A stretch of 53,277 nt of DNA from Brevundimonas sp. GTDB lineage: Bacteria; Pseudomonadota; Alphaproteobacteria; Caulobacterales; Caulobacteraceae. Location of the stretch: positions 72,319-125,595 of the forward strand of contig NZ_JAUSOE010000030.1 of assembly GCF_030656255.1 (NCBI RefSeq), written 5' to 3'. Below the pieces are notes generated by a model that had not been told where the DNA came from, ran no database searches, and was given only the letters and a program-made list of their open reading frames with translations. The stretch's first letter is position 1. Each line of letters begins with the position of its first letter. Positions 51,975 to 53,277 of the stretch are shown here, one piece after another. A program made the translations under genes and the position numbers.

Positions 51975-52168
51975 TCGCCTTGATCCCCATCGACACTGAT
52001 CCATCCCCGTCTTGCAACATTCCCCTGCCGCCTTCGGGGTTGTCGTCGAACGTGGGATGGGTGATTGTCATTTTTTGAAGACCTTTGCGTCCAGAGTGCT
52101 GGAATCAACGTGGAGGAAGCGCGTTTCGGGCCATTTCGGTCCGCTCCGCGGGAGTGAGATAAGGGTCT

Positions 52169-53277
52169 ATGACCAAAGCAGCCGGCTCTGACGCCAAAAG
52201 CACCCTGTACTGCTCGTTCTGCGGAAAGAGCCAGCACGAGGTCCGCAAACTGATTGCGGGCCCGACCGTGTTCATCTGCGATGAATGCGTCGAACTGTGC
52301 ATGGACATCATCCGCGAAGAGCACAAGATCGGTTTCAAGAAGACGACCGACGGCGTTCCGACGCCCAAGGAGATCCGCGACGTCCTGGACGATTACGTCA
52401 TCGGCCAGTCGCACGCCAAGAAGGTCCTCTCGGTCGCCGTTCACAACCACTACAAGCGTCTGAACCACGCGACGAAGAACAACGACGTCGAACTGGCCAA
52501 GTCCAACATCATGTTGATCGGGCCGACCGGCTCGGGCAAGACGCTGCTGGCTCAGACCCTGGCGCGCATCATCGACGTGCCCTTCACCATGGCCGACGCC
52601 ACCACCCTGACCGAAGCCGGTTATGTCGGCGAGGACGTCGAGAACATTATCCTCAAGCTGCTGCAGTCGTCCGACTACAACGTCGAACGGGCCCAGCGCG
52701 GTATCGTCTACATCGACGAGATCGACAAGATTTCGCGCAAGTCCGACAATCCCTCGATCACCCGCGACGTCTCGGGCGAGGGCGTGCAGCAGGCCCTGCT
52801 GAAGATCATGGAAGGCACCGTCGCCTCCGTGCCCCCGCAGGGCGGCCGCAAACATCCGCAGCAGGAGTTCCTGCAGGTCGACACCGCCAACATCCTGTTC
52901 ATCGTCGGCGGCGCCTTCGCCGGCCTCGAGAAGGTGATCGCGGCGCGCGGCGACGGGGCCTCGATCGGCTTCGGGGCCAAGGTCAAGGAAATCGACGAAC
53001 GCCGCACCGGCGACATCCTCAAGGGCGTCGAGCCCGACGATCTGATGCGCTTCGGCCTGATCCCCGAGTTCATCGGTCGCCTGCCCGTGCTGGCGACGCT
53101 GGAGGACCTCGACGAGGAAGCCCTGGTCACCATCCTGACCGAACCGAAGAACGCCCTGGTCAAACAGTACAAGCGACTGTTCGAGATGGAGAACGTCGAT
53201 CTGACGTTCACCGACGACGCCCTGATCGCCGTGGCCAAGAAGGCCATCACCCGCAAGACCGGCGCCCGCGGCCTGCG
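52169..53277 (+). CDS. clpX: ATP-dependent Clp protease ATP-binding subunit ClpX (3' end outside window)
   Basis: The first 369 residues of ClpX. An N-terminal zinc finger (Cys15, Cys18, Cys37, Cys40) is followed by the AAA+ module with Walker A GPTGSGKT, the pore loop YVGEDVE, Walker B VYIDEIDK and sensor regions through [12 protein letters not shown] and ARGL. It unfolds tagged proteins and feeds them to ClpP. The window ends inside the gene. It is divergent from the HAD gene. The upstream 195 bp hold a GANTC site (GAATC near 52103) but no promoter I can name confidently. Confidence 0.98.
   Translation, partial: MTKAAGSDAKSTLYCSFCGKSQHEVRKLIAGPTVFICDECVELCMDIIREEHKIGFKKTTDGVPTPKEIRDVLDDYVIGQSHAKKVLSVAVHNHYKRLNHATKNNDVELAKSNIMLIGPTGSGKTLLAQTLARIIDVPFTMADATTLTEAGYVGEDVENIILKLLQSSDYNVERAQRGIVYIDEIDKISRKSDNPSITRDVSGEGVQQALLKIMEGTVASVPPQGGRKHPQQEFLQVDTANILFIVGGAFAGLEKVIAARGDGASIGFGAKVKEIDERRTGDILKGVEPDDLMRFGLIPEFIGRLPVLATLEDLDEEALVTILTEPKNALVKQYKRLFEMENVDLTFTDDALIAVAKKAITRKTGARGL

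Overview
The window is high-GC alphaproteobacterial DNA, most likely from Caulobacterales and probably Brevundimonas or a close relative. The gene content points there: large TonB-dependent receptors, a type II secretion operon beside an ElpS-like lipoprotein, Caulobacter-style promoters (TTGACG/GCTAG) and EcfG-type stress promoters. The genus is inferred from protein resemblance, not from a search. I see no rRNA, CRISPR array, insertion sequence, integrase or prophage. One tRNA (Lys, CTT) is present.

Layout. 0-6.7 kb: the 3' end of an alcohol dehydrogenase, an acyltransferase divergent from a membrane-bound LytTR regulator, ligA, an exported M28 peptidase and a lipoprotein. 6.9-21.6 kb: an ElpS-like beta-helix lipoprotein with a Pho-box-like site upstream, a TonB-dependent receptor, and a compact gspCDEFGHIJKLM operon. 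21.6-23.7 kb: two exported sugar enzymes, a gluconolactonase-like lipoprotein and a Gfo/Idh/MocA oxidoreductase. 23.9-26.1 kb: a little-known cluster with an XRE regulator, a membrane-anchored LuxR-type HTH protein, a helical protein, a four-helix membrane protein and an orphan. 26.3-32.4 kb: a cell-surface-signalling unit (ECF sigma, FecR, STN-bearing TonB receptor) followed by an exported purple-acid-phosphatase-like enzyme. 32.9-37.3 kb: a small lipoprotein, a glycine-zipper stress protein, tRNA-Lys, an APC permease coupled to an Hpt protein, chorismate mutase and ferredoxin-NADP reductase. 37.4-43.5 kb: an S9 peptidase, an amidase, SemiSWEET, a 36-residue membrane peptide with a perfect FNR box upstream, an SCP2 protein and an acyl-CoA dehydrogenase. 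43.6-46.8 kb: a general-stress island. 46.8-53.3 kb: an MBL hydrolase, then trigger factor, clpP and clpX (truncated by the window end) interspersed with three other genes.

How the genes work together. Two regions look built for nutrient scavenging at the outer membrane. One is the ElpS-like protein plus TonB receptor next to the secretion machine. The other is the sigma/anti-sigma/receptor/phosphatase unit. Both may concern phosphate. The most striking region is the stress island. A 719-residue gene fuses EgtB and EgtD, so one polypeptide carries two ergothioneine-pathway enzymes. It is preceded by a perfect EcfG promoter (GGAAC-N16-CGTT). Three small genes just downstream each have an EcfG-like promoter too, which suggests a coordinated sigma-EcfG module.
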